64,000 nucleotides of DNA from Pseudomonas sp. (GCF_002796985.1 NZ_PEKX01000007.1:734284-798283), one strand, 5' to 3'; numbered from the stretch's first letter, positions 33,465-42,683 are shown. Program-made: numbers and translations. Notes: a model not told the origin generated them from the sequence alone.

Positions 33465-35924
33465 CTACGGCGGCGGATTCGGCCCGGCGGCGTCGCCGAC
33501 TTGCGGTGTTGCCGTTTCATCGGCCGGTTCGATACGTGCCACCTGGGGGCGCTGGAGGATCAGGTTTTGCGCCACGGTGAGGTTGATGCCCGCCTCGCGC
33601 AAGCCGCTGAAGAGGGTGAACAGCAGGTCGCTCTTGGTTGAGTAAACCGCGCGCGGGCTGCTGACGTTGCCCGAGGCGGCCAGGGTCAGGCCGGTGGCGC
33701 TGAGATCCTTGAACGTCACCGACGGGGCGGGCGTTTCGACGATGCTCGGGTGCTCGGTATAGGCCTTGAGCATCAGTTCACGAACTTTCTGCACGTCGGT
33801 GTCCAGCGGCAGGGTGAGGTTGATGCCGACTACGCCCAGGGCGCTGCCCATGGTCACGTTACGCACGTTTTGCGAGATGAACTGGGAGTTGGGCACGATC
33901 ACCGTGGACTGGTCGGCCATCTGGATTTCCGTGGCGCGCACATTGATCCGGCGGATATCGCCTTCGACCCCACCGGTGAGACTGACCCAGTCGCCCACCT
34001 TCACCGGGCGCTCGGTAAGCAGGATCAGGCCGGAGATGAAGTTCTGCACAATGGCCTGCAGGCCGAAGCCGATGCCCACCGACAGGGCGCTGACCACCCA
34101 GGTCAGGCTGGTGAGGTTGATGCGCAGCGCCGACAGCACCAGCAGCACCAGAATGACCATGCCGATGTAGCCCACCAGGGTCACCAGTGAGGCGCGCATG
34201 CCGGCGTCCATGCTGGTTTCCGGCAGCAGTTCGTCGGCCAGCCAGCGCTTGAGCAGGCGCAGGCCGAACAGCCCGGCGGCGAGGGTGCCGAGTGCCAGCA
34301 GGATGTCCTGCGGGACGATGTTCAGGCGGCCCAGGGACTGGCCGCTTTCCAGCAGTTGCACCAGGCCCTGGAGCAGCTCGCCAGGGCTGGTACCGGAGGT
34401 GGAGAAGGCAATCAGCAGGGTGGACAGCACCAGCAGCGTGCGCCCGGCGCCGGTGAGCAAGGTGGCGAACTGCGCCTGGTGACGCGGGTCGACGCCGAGG
34501 GTCTCCGCGAGCCGCGCGCCAATGGGTTGCTTGGGCGATAACAGCACTTCGCAGAGATCGACGAAGAGTGTTGTCAGCAGGTAGCCGGAGGCACCGACCA
34601 CACTGGCCCAGAGCAGCTTGCCGGCGAAAAAATAGGCCAGCGACAGGTAGCCGGTGACCAGCGCGAGGACGATCAGCAGCACGGTGATCAGCATCGCCAG
34701 CGCGATGATGCCGGCCAGCGGGGAGGTCTCGTGCCCCTCGGCTTCGCGGCGTGCGCGGCGGTAGCGATACAACGCGATACCGTACAGCAGGGCCGTGGTC
34801 AGGGCGGTGATGCCGTTGACCGCCACGGTGAGGGCAAGGCTCGCGCCGCTGGAGCTGTTGATGCGATCCACCGTGCCCAGGGCCAGCAGCAGCCAGGCCA
34901 TCAGCCAGGGGAAAGGGGAGAGGGCGGTGGCCACCGGGTCGGGCAAGTCGGGCAGGCGCCAGGACGGTCGCTGCACCGCCAACAGCGCGCGGCCCAGGCC
35001 GGCGGTGAAGGTGCAGAAGATCACCAGCGAGAGCATCTGATCGCCCAGGTTGACCATGTTGCCGCTGAGCTGCTCGTGCCAGTTCAGGCCCTCATGGATC
35101 AGCGTGGCGCCGCCTCCGAGGGTGACGATGGTGGCCAGGCTGACCGCCACCGCCAGGGCGCTTCGGCGCAGGCGGCCGACCGGAATCCAGCGGATCATCG
35201 CCTTGGTCAGCAACTGTTCCAGCAGGCGCCTGCCCGGGATCCACAGCAGCGCCGCGGCGATCAGGCTGGCGACGAAGGGCCAGCGGTGCTCGGCTTGCCA
35301 GCTCGTGGCGAAGGCACTGCCGATCTGTTCGCGCATGTTCTGCAGGCGCGACAGGTCATCCGCCGTAGGGCGGATCAGGTTCGACCAGAAGCGTGGGCTC
35401 AGCGGCGGCGGATAGCGGGTGGCGATCTGCGAGTTGAACTGACTGCGGCGCAGGTTGACGATCTGCGCCGCGAGGTCCTGGGCGTCCTTGTCCAGCTGGT
35501 TGGCGCGTTCCTGCTGCTTCTGCAGGCGTTTCTGCTCGGCGACCAGGTCGTTGCGCTGGTTGCTCAGGTTCTCGGCCTCATTGGGCGTGGCCGGGCCGAG
35601 CACCTTGAGCTGGTCTTCGGTGCGCGACAGTTGCGTGCCGAGGTCAGTGGCGCTCTGTTCGGCGCGGGCCTGAACGGCCAGCGCTGACTGGCGCAGGTTC
35701 GACAACAGGCCGTCGTCACTGTCGGCGGAGACGCGCTGGCGGATCAGTTCGAGGCGGTCGCTCAACTGGTCGAGGCTGGCGTCCTCGGGCAGTTCGGGCA
35801 GTTGAATCGAATCGCCGGCCTGGAGATCGGTCGGTTCGTCCGCCAGCACGGCGCCGATGCCGGCCAGCGACAAGGTCAGCATCAGCAGCGCGCGGCTACA
35901 GGCGCGTACGAAGGTTTCCCGCAT
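33465..35924 (-). CDS. Large MscS-family mechanosensitive channel (DUF3772 type)
   Basis: An 819-residue protein with a signal peptide (to VLA at about residue 28), a periplasmic coiled-coil region (about 35-170, DUF3772-like), a run of about ten membrane helices, and a C-terminal MscS core: pore helix GIGFGLQAIVQNFISGLILL, then the beta domain (VKVGDWVSLTGGVEGDIRRI). Such channels release osmolytes under hypo-osmotic shock. The start at 35924 gives the signal peptide. Divergent from aphA. Confidence 0.88.
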   Translation of the reverse strand: MRETFVRACSRALLMLTLSLAGIGAVLADEPTDLQAGDSIQLPELPEDASLDQLSDRLELIRQRVSADSDDGLLSNLRQSALAVQARAEQSATDLGTQLSRTEDQLKVLGPATPNEAENLSNQRNDLVAEQKRLQKQQERANQLDKDAQDLAAQIVNLRRSQFNSQIATRYPPPLSPRFWSNLIRPTADDLSRLQNMREQIGSAFATSWQAEHRWPFVASLIAAALLWIPGRRLLEQLLTKAMIRWIPVGRLRRSALAVAVSLATIVTLGGGATLIHEGLNWHEQLSGNMVNLGDQMLSLVIFCTFTAGLGRALLAVQRPSWRLPDLPDPVATALSPFPWLMAWLLLALGTVDRINSSSGASLALTVAVNGITALTTALLYGIALYRYRRARREAEGHETSPLAGIIALAMLITVLLIVLALVTGYLSLAYFFAGKLLWASVVGASGYLLTTLFVDLCEVLLSPKQPIGARLAETLGVDPRHQAQFATLLTGAGRTLLVLSTLLIAFSTSGTSPGELLQGLVQLLESGQSLGRLNIVPQDILLALGTLAAGLFGLRLLKRWLADELLPETSMDAGMRASLVTLVGYIGMVILVLLVLSALRINLTSLTWVVSALSVGIGFGLQAIVQNFISGLILLTERPVKVGDWVSLTGGVEGDIRRINVRATEIQMADQSTVIVPNSQFISQNVRNVTMGSALGVVGINLTLPLDTDVQKVRELMLKAYTEHPSIVETPAPSVTFKDLSATGLTLAASGNVSSPRAVYSTKSDLLFTLFSGLREAGINLTVAQNLILQRPQVARIEPADETATPQVGDAAGPNPPP

Positions 35925-36177
35925 GTTCCCCCATCCTGTGGTCAAAACGCTTATCGATGTTCGACCGGCCCATGGCCCGGACAATTCCCTGGAGCATAGC
36001 GCCGCACGGACTGGCCTTTGCAGATCGAATCGGGATAATCCCTGTGTGCAGATGGTTAAAGGTCATAAATTCTGGCCATATCGATCCCCTTTTGGCCGCT
36101 TCCGCTGTTCTGTGTGGCGCGGTCGCTGGGCAGAATTCCCGTCACCGGACAACAAGAATCCTTCAGAGGGTACTCCC

Positions 36178-37218
36178 ATGCTTACCGTGTACAGCGATGA
36201 TCACCGCCTGCATTTTGGCCAGTCCGAACTGGTCGACGGCAAACTCCAGCCCTGCTTCGAGATGCCCAGCCGCGCGGACACCGTGCTGGCCCGCGTGAAG
36301 TCGCAGAACCTGGGCGAAATCATCGAGCCCAAGGACTTCGGCATGCAGCCGATCCTGCGTGCGCACAACACCCGCTACGTCGAATTCCTCAAGGGCGCCT
36401 GGGCCCGCTGGGCCGCCGAAGGCCACACCGGTGACCTGGTCTCCACCACCTTCCCGGGGCGCCGCCTGCTGCGTGACGGTCCGATCCCGACTGCGCTGAT
36501 GGGCGAAGTGGGCCACTACAGCTTCGACACCGAGGCGCCGATCACCGCCGGCACCTGGCAGGCCATATACAGCTCGGCGCAGGTCGCGCTGACTGCCCAG
36601 GACCACATGCGCCAGGGTGCCAGCACCGCCTTCGCCCTGTGCCGTCCGCCGGGCCACCACGCCGGCAGCGACTTCATGGGCGGCTACTGCTTCCTGAACA
36701 ACGCCGCCATCGTCAGCCAGGCGTTCCTCGACCAGGGCGCCAAGCGCGTGGCCATCCTTGACGTGGACTACCACCACGGCAACGGTACCCAGGACATCTT
36801 CTACCGCCGCAACGACGTGCTGTTCGCCTCGATCCATGGCGACCCGCTGGTGGAGTACCCGTACTTCCTCGGTCACGCCAACGAGCACGGCGAAGGCGCC
36901 GGCGAGGGCTACAACCACAACTACCCGCTGCCCCATGGCACCGGCTGGGACGGCTGGTTCGCCGCGCTGGAAGACGCTTGCCGCAAGATCGCGGACTACG
37001 CGCCGGACGCGGTGGTTGTCTCCCTGGGCGTGGATACGTATAAGGACGACCCGATTTCCGAGTTCAAGCTGGACAGCCCGGACTACCTGAAGATGGGCGA
37101 GCGCATTGCCGCCCTGGGGATTCCGACCCTGTTCATCATGGAAGGCGGTTACGCGGTGGAGGCGATCGGCGTCAACGCGGTGAACGTGCTGCAGGGCTAC
37201 GAAGGCGCTGCACGCTGA
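36178..37218 (+). CDS. aphA: Acetylpolyamine amidohydrolase, HDAC family
   Basis: A 346-residue class II HDAC-like zinc deacetylase. Tandem active-site His H160-H161 (CRPPGHHAG), zinc ligands D197 and H199 (DVDYHHGNG) and D286 (LGVDTYKDD), and the transition-state Tyr Y325 in MEGGYAVE. These enzymes deacetylate acetylputrescine or acetylcadaverine. The next gene is a polyamine-binding protein, the same pairing I recall at PA1409-PA1410. SD AGAGGG. Confidence 0.92.
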   Translation: MLTVYSDDHRLHFGQSELVDGKLQPCFEMPSRADTVLARVKSQNLGEIIEPKDFGMQPILRAHNTRYVEFLKGAWARWAAEGHTGDLVSTTFPGRRLLRDGPIPTALMGEVGHYSFDTEAPITAGTWQAIYSSAQVALTAQDHMRQGASTAFALCRPPGHHAGSDFMGGYCFLNNAAIVSQAFLDQGAKRVAILDVDYHHGNGTQDIFYRRNDVLFASIHGDPLVEYPYFLGHANEHGEGAGEGYNHNYPLPHGTGWDGWFAALEDACRKIADYAPDAVVVSLGVDTYKDDPISEFKLDSPDYLKMGERIAALGIPTLFIMEGGYAVEAIGVNAVNVLQGYEGAAR

Positions 37219-37332
37219 TAGCTACACCTTGAGTGACGTCGGGCGGATGAGAATCCGCCCGATTGCTTTTGATTGCTCGCGACCCGTTGTTGGTAATGGT
37301 CAGAGTGCGAGCGCATCCAACTGGGGAAGGAC

Positions 37333-38430
37333 ATGAACAAGAATACCGCGCTGCGCGGCCTGCTCGCCGCCGCCACCCTCGTCACGGCCAGCGCCGCCTG
37401 CGCTGCGCCGGAAGTGCGCATCTACAACTGGTTCGACTACATCGGCCCGGACACCCTCAAGGGCTTCCAGAGCGAAACCGGCATCAAGCCGCAATACGAC
37501 GTCTACGACAGCAACGAAGTGCTGGAAGCCAAGCTGCTTTCCGGGCATTCGGGCTATGACGTGGTCGTGCCCAGCGACAGCTTCCTCCCCAACTACCTCA
37601 AGGCCGGCGTGTTCCAGCCGCTGGACAAGAGCAAGCTGCCGAACTGGAAGAATCTCAACCCGGCACTGCTCAAGGTGCTGGAGAGCAAGGACCCCGGCAA
37701 CCAGTACGTGATGCCCTACATGTGGGGCACCAATGGCATCGCCTACAACGTCGACAAGGTCAAGGCCGTGCTCGGCGACAACGCGCCGCTGGACTCCTGG
37801 GACCTGGTGTTCAAGCCGGAAAACCTCGCCAAGCTGAAATCCTGTGGCGTGGCCTTCCTCGATTCGCCCACCGAGGTGATCCCGCAGGTGCTGCACTACC
37901 TCGGCCTGTCGCCCAATAGCCACAACCCGGACGACTACAAGAAGGCTGAGGCGTTGCTGGCGAAACTGCGCCCGCACATCACCTACTTCAGCTCGTCGAA
38001 ATTCGTTACCGATCTGGCCAACGGCGACGTCTGCGTGGCCCTGGCCTGGTCCGGCGGCGCGATGCAGGCGGCCAACCGCGCCAAGGAAGCCAACAACGGC
38101 ATCCACATCGAGTACCGCATTCCCAAGGAAGGCGCGGCGGCCTGGTTCGACGTGCTGGCGATCCCGAGGGACTCGAAGAACGTCGAGCAGGCCCATGCCT
38201 TCCTCAACTACCTGCTGCGCCCGGAAGTGGTCGCGCCGATCTCCGACTACGTCGCCTATGCCAACCCCAACCAGGCGGCGGACGGGCTGATCTCCAGGGA
38301 GCTGCACGACAACCCCAACGTCTACCCGCCGGCGGACGTGCAGGCCAAGCTGTTCTCGGTGGAGATGCTGCCGCCGAAGCTGGAGCGCATCCGTACCCGC
38401 ACCTGGACCCAGGTGAAATCCGGGAAATAA
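37333..38430 (+). CDS. Polyamine ABC transporter substrate-binding protein
   Basis: A 365-residue periplasmic binding protein, with a signal peptide ending ACA (about residue 24), then EVRIYNWFDYIGPDTLKGFQ, YDVYDSNEVLEAK and C-terminal RTRTWTQVKSG. It is a clear paralogue of the protein at 25151-26245. Position after aphA suggests it captures acetylated or free polyamines. No permease or ATPase genes are adjacent. SD AAGG. Confidence 0.9.
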   Translation: MNKNTALRGLLAAATLVTASAACAAPEVRIYNWFDYIGPDTLKGFQSETGIKPQYDVYDSNEVLEAKLLSGHSGYDVVVPSDSFLPNYLKAGVFQPLDKSKLPNWKNLNPALLKVLESKDPGNQYVMPYMWGTNGIAYNVDKVKAVLGDNAPLDSWDLVFKPENLAKLKSCGVAFLDSPTEVIPQVLHYLGLSPNSHNPDDYKKAEALLAKLRPHITYFSSSKFVTDLANGDVCVALAWSGGAMQAANRAKEANNGIHIEYRIPKEGAAAWFDVLAIPRDSKNVEQAHAFLNYLLRPEVVAPISDYVAYANPNQAADGLISRELHDNPNVYPPADVQAKLFSVEMLPPKLERIRTRTWTQVKSGK

Positions 38431-38493
38431 TGTCGCTGGCGGCTGGCTGAGCAGCGGATTTCCGTTGGCGGCCGGCGGGCGCGAACTGGCATG

Positions 38494-38531
38494 ATCGGCG
38501 GACTTTCTTCGAGGAAGTCCGCCGATTGTCT
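38494..38531 (+). terminator. Intrinsic terminator after the binding protein
   Basis: ATCGGCGGACTT / AAGTCCGCCGAT arms with a 9-base loop and TGTCTTT after it, about 64 bases past the stop. Confidence 0.75.
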
Positions 38532-38617
38532 TTCGGGCTTCCCGCTTTATGCCTTTTGCTGCCGAGCCTTGCCATGACCTGCCGGAACGTTGCCCATGCC
38601 TTCGCAAGGAGGCGCCC

Positions 38618-39556
38618 GTGAATACTCAAGCCAATATCGTCGAACGCAAGGGCGCCGACGCCTTCGCCATCCAGGTCATGACCGGGCTGTGCGTCATCTG
38701 GGGCATCCAGGCGGTGATGGTGAAACTCGCCGCGCCCGATATCGCACCGATCATGCAGGCCTTCGGGCGCAACCTGGTGGCCGCCGTGGTGGTTGGTCTG
38801 CTGATGTGCTGGCGCGGCGGCTGGGAAGGCTTCCTGCGCCAGGGCACGCTGAAGGGTGGGCTGCTGGCCGGCGTGCTGTTCGCCGCCGAGTTCTTCTTCA
38901 TCGCCCAGGGGCTGGTCTATACGTCGGCCTCGCACATGGCGGTGTTCATCTACACGGCGCCGATCTTCTCCGCGCTGGCGCTGCATTTCCTGCTGCCCAG
39001 CGAGCGCCTGCGACGGCTGCAATGGGTGGGGATCGGCGTGTGCTTCGCGGGGATCGCCCTGTGCTTCGGCGGTGGCTTCGACGTCGCGAACATGGACGGC
39101 CGCATGCTGTTGGGCGATGCCTTCGGTGTGCTGGCCGGGTTCTCCTGGGGCATGACCACGGTGGCGGTGCGCACCACGCGGCTGTCCGAGGCGAAGCCGA
39201 TCCTGACGCTGTTCTACCAGCTGTTGATCGCAGCCCTGCTGCTGCCCTTCGCCGCGCTGGCGCTGGGGAAGACGCACGATGTGAGCTTCACCGCCATCGG
39301 CGTGGGCAGCGTGCTGTTCCAGGGGCTGGTGGTGTCGTTCTTCAGCTACTTCACCTGGTTCTGGTTGCTGCGCCGCTACCTGGCTTCGAATCTCGCGGTG
39401 TTCTCCTTCATGACGCCGATGTTCGGCATCGCTTTTGGCGTGCTGATTCTCGGTGAGCCACTGACCCTGAATTTTGTCGCCGGTGCCGTGCTGGTGCTGG
39501 CGGGTATCACCCTGGTGAGCAGCGAGCAGTGGATTCGCCGGATGCTGCGCCGCTGA
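38618..39556 (+). CDS. EamA/DMT-family permease
   Basis: A 312-residue ten-helix protein with two EamA repeats (GLCVIWGIQAVMVKLAAPDI; FSFMTPMFGIAFGVLILGEP). Substrate unknown. The GTG at 38618 is chosen because AAGGAGG lies 5 bases upstream; an earlier in-frame ATG at 38549 has no SD. It is immediately upstream of the Anr-type small gene. Confidence 0.85.
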   Translation: MNTQANIVERKGADAFAIQVMTGLCVIWGIQAVMVKLAAPDIAPIMQAFGRNLVAAVVVGLLMCWRGGWEGFLRQGTLKGGLLAGVLFAAEFFFIAQGLVYTSASHMAVFIYTAPIFSALALHFLLPSERLRRLQWVGIGVCFAGIALCFGGGFDVANMDGRMLLGDAFGVLAGFSWGMTTVAVRTTRLSEAKPILTLFYQLLIAALLLPFAALALGKTHDVSFTAIGVGSVLFQGLVVSFFSYFTWFWLLRRYLASNLAVFSFMTPMFGIAFGVLILGEPLTLNFVAGAVLVLAGITLVSSEQWIRRMLRR

Positions 39557-39575
39557 TATAGGAAATGTCGCACTC

Positions 39576-39617
39576 TTGATTCAGGTCAGGCGCTGCGGAC
39601 GGGTAAGGCGATAGTCT
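39576..39617 (+). promoter_or_regulatory. Anr/FNR-type promoter
   Basis: TTGATTCAGGTCAG (39576-39589) fits the Anr/FNR consensus TTGAT-N4-ATCAA at 8 of 10 positions. A TAGTCT -10 at 39612-39617 places the start near 39624, exactly 41.5 bases from the box centre, the class II activation geometry. Confidence 0.7.
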
Positions 39618-39731
39618 TTGTTGCAAGGAGTGAGTGGCACGGGCGGAGAGTGGGACGCCGGGCTATTCTTCCTAGGGCGGCCCATGGTGGTAACGGGCTG
39701 CCCGACCTGAATTCGCACGAGGAGGCGTTCC

Positions 39732-39866
39732 ATGAAAGTCTGGCTGCAAAGCATTGCGTGGAAACTCGGTGTCGCGCTCGGCTTGATCGAGCCTCCACGA
39801 CTGCAACCCATCCCCATCCGCAGCGACGAGCAGCGTCGCCTGATGGAACAGCGCCGGCGCTACTGA
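39732..39866 (+). CDS. 44-residue basic small protein in the Anr-type transcript
   Basis: ATG at 39732 preceded by a near-perfect AGGAGG SD. The product starts MKVWLQSIAWKLGVALGL, an amphipathic/hydrophobic helix, then PPRLQPIPIR and a very basic tail ending QRRRRY-like (EQRRRY). It may be membrane-associated. I recall a similar-sized ORF annotated at PA1414. Its strong SD suggests it is translated, so the locus may be a dual-function RNA. Confidence 0.65.
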   Translation: MKVWLQSIAWKLGVALGLIEPPRLQPIPIRSDEQRRLMEQRRRY

Positions 39867-39888
39867 TCGCGCCCCGCCAAGCGCAAAA

Positions 39889-39917
39889 GAAAAACCCGCC
39901 AATCGGCGGGTTTTTTT
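39889..39917 (+). terminator. Intrinsic terminator of the small gene
   Basis: AAACCCGCC-AATC-GGCGGGTTT stem with seven Ts. Confidence 0.93.
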
Positions 39918-39940
39918 ATGGGTTCTTCACGGATTGCCCG

Positions 39941-40666
39941 TCATTCGTGGGCCTTGAACCAGTCGTCGATCATCGACTTCAGCCTTTCCCCGGAGAAACT
40001 CTCGAAGTGCCCGCCGTGCACGGTGCGCACCGGCAGCTCGCGCAGGCGCGCCAGGCTTGCGGCGTAATCGTCGAGGTTGGAGTGGTAGGCATCCTCGATC
40101 AGCGGGCCGTCGTAGATGATGTCGCCGGAGAACAGCGTCTGCGTCTTCTCTTCCCACAGGCTGATGCCGCCCGGCGAGTGGCCGGGGGTGTGCAGCACCT
40201 GCAGGGTACGGTCGCCGAGGTCGAGCACGTCGCCTTCGTCGATAGTGCGGGTCGCTGGCGCGGCCCTGACCCGGTATTCGGCGTAGCACAGCGGGCAGTC
40301 CGGGTGCGCGTCGAACATCGGGTCGTCGACGAAGGCGGTGGCCAGGGTGCGCTCGCCGTCGGGGCTGGCGAGGATGTCGGCTTCGGCGGGGTGTACCAGT
40401 CGCTCGTCGAACTCGTGGTGGCCGGCGATGTGATCGAAGTGGGTGTGGCTGGCGACGGCGAGCAGCGGGCGCTCGGTGAGCCAGGGTAGTTGCTCGCGCA
40501 GGCTGACCAGGCCGGAGCCGCTGTCCACCAGTACGTCGCGCTCACGACCCTGGATGTGCCACAGGTTGCAGCGATAGAAGGGGCGGATGTAGGGCTCGTG
40601 AATCAGGCTGACGCCGTCGTAGCAGTGACGGACCTCGAACCAGCGGTCACGGGTGACGATCTTCAT
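39941..40666 (-). CDS. MBL-fold metallo-hydrolase
   Basis: A 241-residue metallo-beta-lactamase-fold hydrolase with the zinc motifs HTHFDHIAGHH near residue 78, HTPGHSPGG near 162, LFSGDIIYDG near 184 and HGGHF near the C-terminus, i.e. glyoxalase-II/lactonase-like. Substrate unknown. The start at 40666 fits the conserved core; upstream sequence is a REP copy. Convergent with the small Anr-type gene. Confidence 0.85.
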   Translation of the reverse strand: MKIVTRDRWFEVRHCYDGVSLIHEPYIRPFYRCNLWHIQGRERDVLVDSGSGLVSLREQLPWLTERPLLAVASHTHFDHIAGHHEFDERLVHPAEADILASPDGERTLATAFVDDPMFDAHPDCPLCYAEYRVRAAPATRTIDEGDVLDLGDRTLQVLHTPGHSPGGISLWEEKTQTLFSGDIIYDGPLIEDAYHSNLDDYAASLARLRELPVRTVHGGHFESFSGERLKSMIDDWFKAHE

Positions 40667-40689
40667 GAGTCGGATTCCGGGCGTTTGGT

Positions 40690-40712
40690 GTAGGAGCGAG
40701 CTTGCTCGCGAA
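40690..40712. repeat. Single REP palindrome
   Basis: One GTAGGAGCGAGCTTGCTCGC copy with AA after it and no inverted partner nearby, in the intergenic repeat cluster upstream of the MBL gene. Confidence 0.88.
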
Positions 40713-40740
40713 CAAACCCCGCTGCGAGGCCAGGTTCGCT

Positions 40741-40876
40741 TCACCCTAACCTCTCCCAGGGGGAGAGGGAACCGTTCGGAGCCTTGGGGGATTGGAGCGG
40801 CGTCGCCGGTAGCTGCGCCGCCGCTCGGCTCTGGCGGGCTCCCGCTCCCCCTGGGAGAGGGCAGGGCTGGATGAAG
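40741..40876. repeat. Dispersed inverted repeat, CCCTAACCTCTCCC type
   Basis: Begins TCACCCTAACCTCTCCCAGG and ends with inverted CCTGGGAGAGGGCAGGGCTG; related to the copies at 23673-23787 and 52429-52575. Confidence 0.75.
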
Positions 40877-40885
40877 TGACTTGAA

Positions 40886-40976
40886 CGTAGGGCGAATAAC
40901 CGTTCACGGTTATCCGCCGTTGGCCGGGGTATCGAGGATTCGCGGCGGATAACGCTGGCGCGTTATGCGCCCTACG
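40886..40976. repeat. Palindromic element with CGTAGGGCG ends
   Basis: A 91-base element with inverted ends CGTAGGGCG and CGCCCTACG and internal GGCGGATAAC-type inverted segments. It looks like a small non-coding palindromic repeat of the kind dispersed in Pseudomonas genomes. Only one copy is in the window. Confidence 0.6.
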
Positions 40977-40981
40977 ATTGC

Positions 40982-42583
40982 TTACGGCGCGAAAGGCGCC
41001 GCTTCCATCACTTCCACGATCAGCGGGCGATCGCTCGGCGCGCTGCGCAGCAGCTCCTGCAGGTGATCGTGGTCGCGGGCGCGCTCGGCGGCGCAGCCGA
41101 AGCCCTTGGCGATGGCGAGGAAGTCCGGGGTGTAGATGTCCACGCCCAGCGGGGTGATGTCGCGGCGTTCCATGTAGCGCTTGATCTCGCCGTAGCCGTA
41201 GTTGTTCCACAGCAGCACGACGATACCCACCTTGGCTTCCACGGCGCTGGCCAGTTCGGTCATGGTGAACTGCAGGCCACCGTCGCCCATCAGGCTGATC
41301 ACCGGGCGGCCCGGCTCGCCGAGCTTGGCGCCGATTGCCGCCGGCAGGCCGTAGCCCAGGGTGCCGTAGCCGGTGGAAGCGTTGAACCAGCGGCGGCCGC
41401 CGTCCAGTTCCACCAGGTGGTTGCCGCTGTAGACGGTCTGGGTCGAGTCGCCGACGAAGCGGGCATCGGGCAGCACTTCGAGGATCTTGTCGAACAGGGT
41501 GCGGTAGTGCGCCCAGCCGCTGAAGTCCTCGGCCAGTTGCGCACGCACCTTGGCTGCGCGCTGGGCGCCGGGGCTGGCGGTGTCGGCCTCGCGGGCCGGC
41601 AGCAGCTCCAGCAGGGCGCGCATGGCGGTGCGGGCGTCGGCCTGGATGGCGATGGTCGGCGCGAAGTTGCGCATCAGTTGCTGCGGGTCGATGTCGATGC
41701 GGATCAGCTCGCCGCCGATCTTGAAGTTGCCGTCGAACACCACGTCGTAGTCGGTCTCGCCCAGCTCGGTGCCGATGGCCAGCACCACGTCGGCCTCCAG
41801 CGCCAGTTCACGGACCGGGATCAGCGACTGGTTGCTGCCGATCAGCAGCGGGTGGTCCGGCTGCAGCAGGCCCTTGGCGTTGATGGTCTGTGCGGTTGGC
41901 GCGTCGAGGGCGATGGCCAGGGCGCGGGCTTCGGCCTGGGCGGCGACGCAGCCACCACCGAGCAGCAGCAGCGGCTTCTGCGCCTTGGCCAGCTTGGCGG
42001 CAGCCTCGTGCAGCGGCGAGCGCGCCGGGGCCGGGCGGGCCAGTTGCACGCGCGGCAGCACCTGCATGTGGTCGGCCGGGGCGGTGATGATGTCCAGCGG
42101 CAGTTCGATATGCACCGGGCGTGGGCGCTCGCTGTCGAACACGGCGAAGGCGCGGGCCAGTACGGCGGGCAGCTCGTCGACGCTCATCAGGGTGTGGCTG
42201 AAGGCGCTGACGCCGGCGACCATGGCGCGCTGGTTCGGCAGCTCGTGCAGGTAGCCGTTGCCGTGGGCCAGGCGCGAGCGCTCGTTGACGCTGCTGATCA
42301 CCAGCATGGGGATGGAGTCGGCGTAGGCCTGGCCCATGGCGGTGAGGATGTTGGTCATGCCCGGGCCGGTGATGATGAAGCAGGTGCCCGGCTTGCCGGT
42401 GACGCGCGCGTAGCCGTCGGCCATGAAGCCGGCGCCCTGTTCGTGGCGCGGGGTGATGTGGCGGATGCCGCTGTGGGGCAGGCCGCGGTACAGCTCGACG
42501 GTGTGCACGCCGGGGATGCCGAAGACGGTATCGACGCCCCAGGCTTCGAGTTGCTTGACGAGGAATTCGCCGCAGGTGGTCAT
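40982..42583 (-). CDS. ThDP-dependent decarboxylase, likely 5-guanidino-2-oxopentanoate type
   Basis: A 533-residue ThDP enzyme with three domains: PYR domain with catalytic Glu in PRHEQGAGFMADGYAR near residue 50, central domain, and PP domain with the ThDP motif GDGGLQFT through NNYGYGE near 430-460. Its genomic place next to gbuA argues for decarboxylation of 2-ketoarginine to 4-guanidinobutyraldehyde, as for AruI. Acetolactate synthase-like relatives remain possible. SD AAGGAA. A terminator separates it from the symporter gene. Confidence 0.75.
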   Translation of the reverse strand: MTTCGEFLVKQLEAWGVDTVFGIPGVHTVELYRGLPHSGIRHITPRHEQGAGFMADGYARVTGKPGTCFIITGPGMTNILTAMGQAYADSIPMLVISSVNERSRLAHGNGYLHELPNQRAMVAGVSAFSHTLMSVDELPAVLARAFAVFDSERPRPVHIELPLDIITAPADHMQVLPRVQLARPAPARSPLHEAAAKLAKAQKPLLLLGGGCVAAQAEARALAIALDAPTAQTINAKGLLQPDHPLLIGSNQSLIPVRELALEADVVLAIGTELGETDYDVVFDGNFKIGGELIRIDIDPQQLMRNFAPTIAIQADARTAMRALLELLPAREADTASPGAQRAAKVRAQLAEDFSGWAHYRTLFDKILEVLPDARFVGDSTQTVYSGNHLVELDGGRRWFNASTGYGTLGYGLPAAIGAKLGEPGRPVISLMGDGGLQFTMTELASAVEAKVGIVVLLWNNYGYGEIKRYMERRDITPLGVDIYTPDFLAIAKGFGCAAERARDHDHLQELLRSAPSDRPLIVEVMEAAPFAP

Positions 42584-42628
42584 GGCAGTTCCTTAAAATT
42601 CGTGGGTGAGGTCGTGGTCATCATTCAT

Positions 42629-42666
42629 GCAAAAGGGCGCGGAGATCAGCTCGCCGCGCCCTTTTG
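42629..42666 (-). terminator. Intrinsic terminator after the symporter
   Basis: GCAAAAGGGCGCGG pairs with CCGCGCCCTTTTGC around a 10-base loop, between the symporter and decarboxylase genes, so the decarboxylase may be partly uncoupled from the operon. Confidence 0.8.
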
Positions 42667-42683
42667 CCTAGCGCACGTTCTTA

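Larger units (their letters stand above)
39624..39917 (+). ncRNA. Candidate SicX/PA1414-like oxygen-responsive transcript
   Basis: A predicted transcript of about 290 bases from the Anr-type promoter to a strong intrinsic terminator. Its place between an EamA permease and the MBL/gbu block matches where I recall PA1414, the SicX small-RNA locus of P. aeruginosa, strongly induced by Anr under low oxygen. It also encodes a 44-codon ORF. Identity with SicX is by synteny and promoter type, not by sequence comparison. Confidence 0.55.

Noticed and set aside
32213..33520. Longer reading of the methyltransferase with an 87-residue Arg/Ala-rich extension
   Set aside because: The extension is intergenic-type sequence overlapping the MscS gene end; the internal ATG at 33259 has a good SD.
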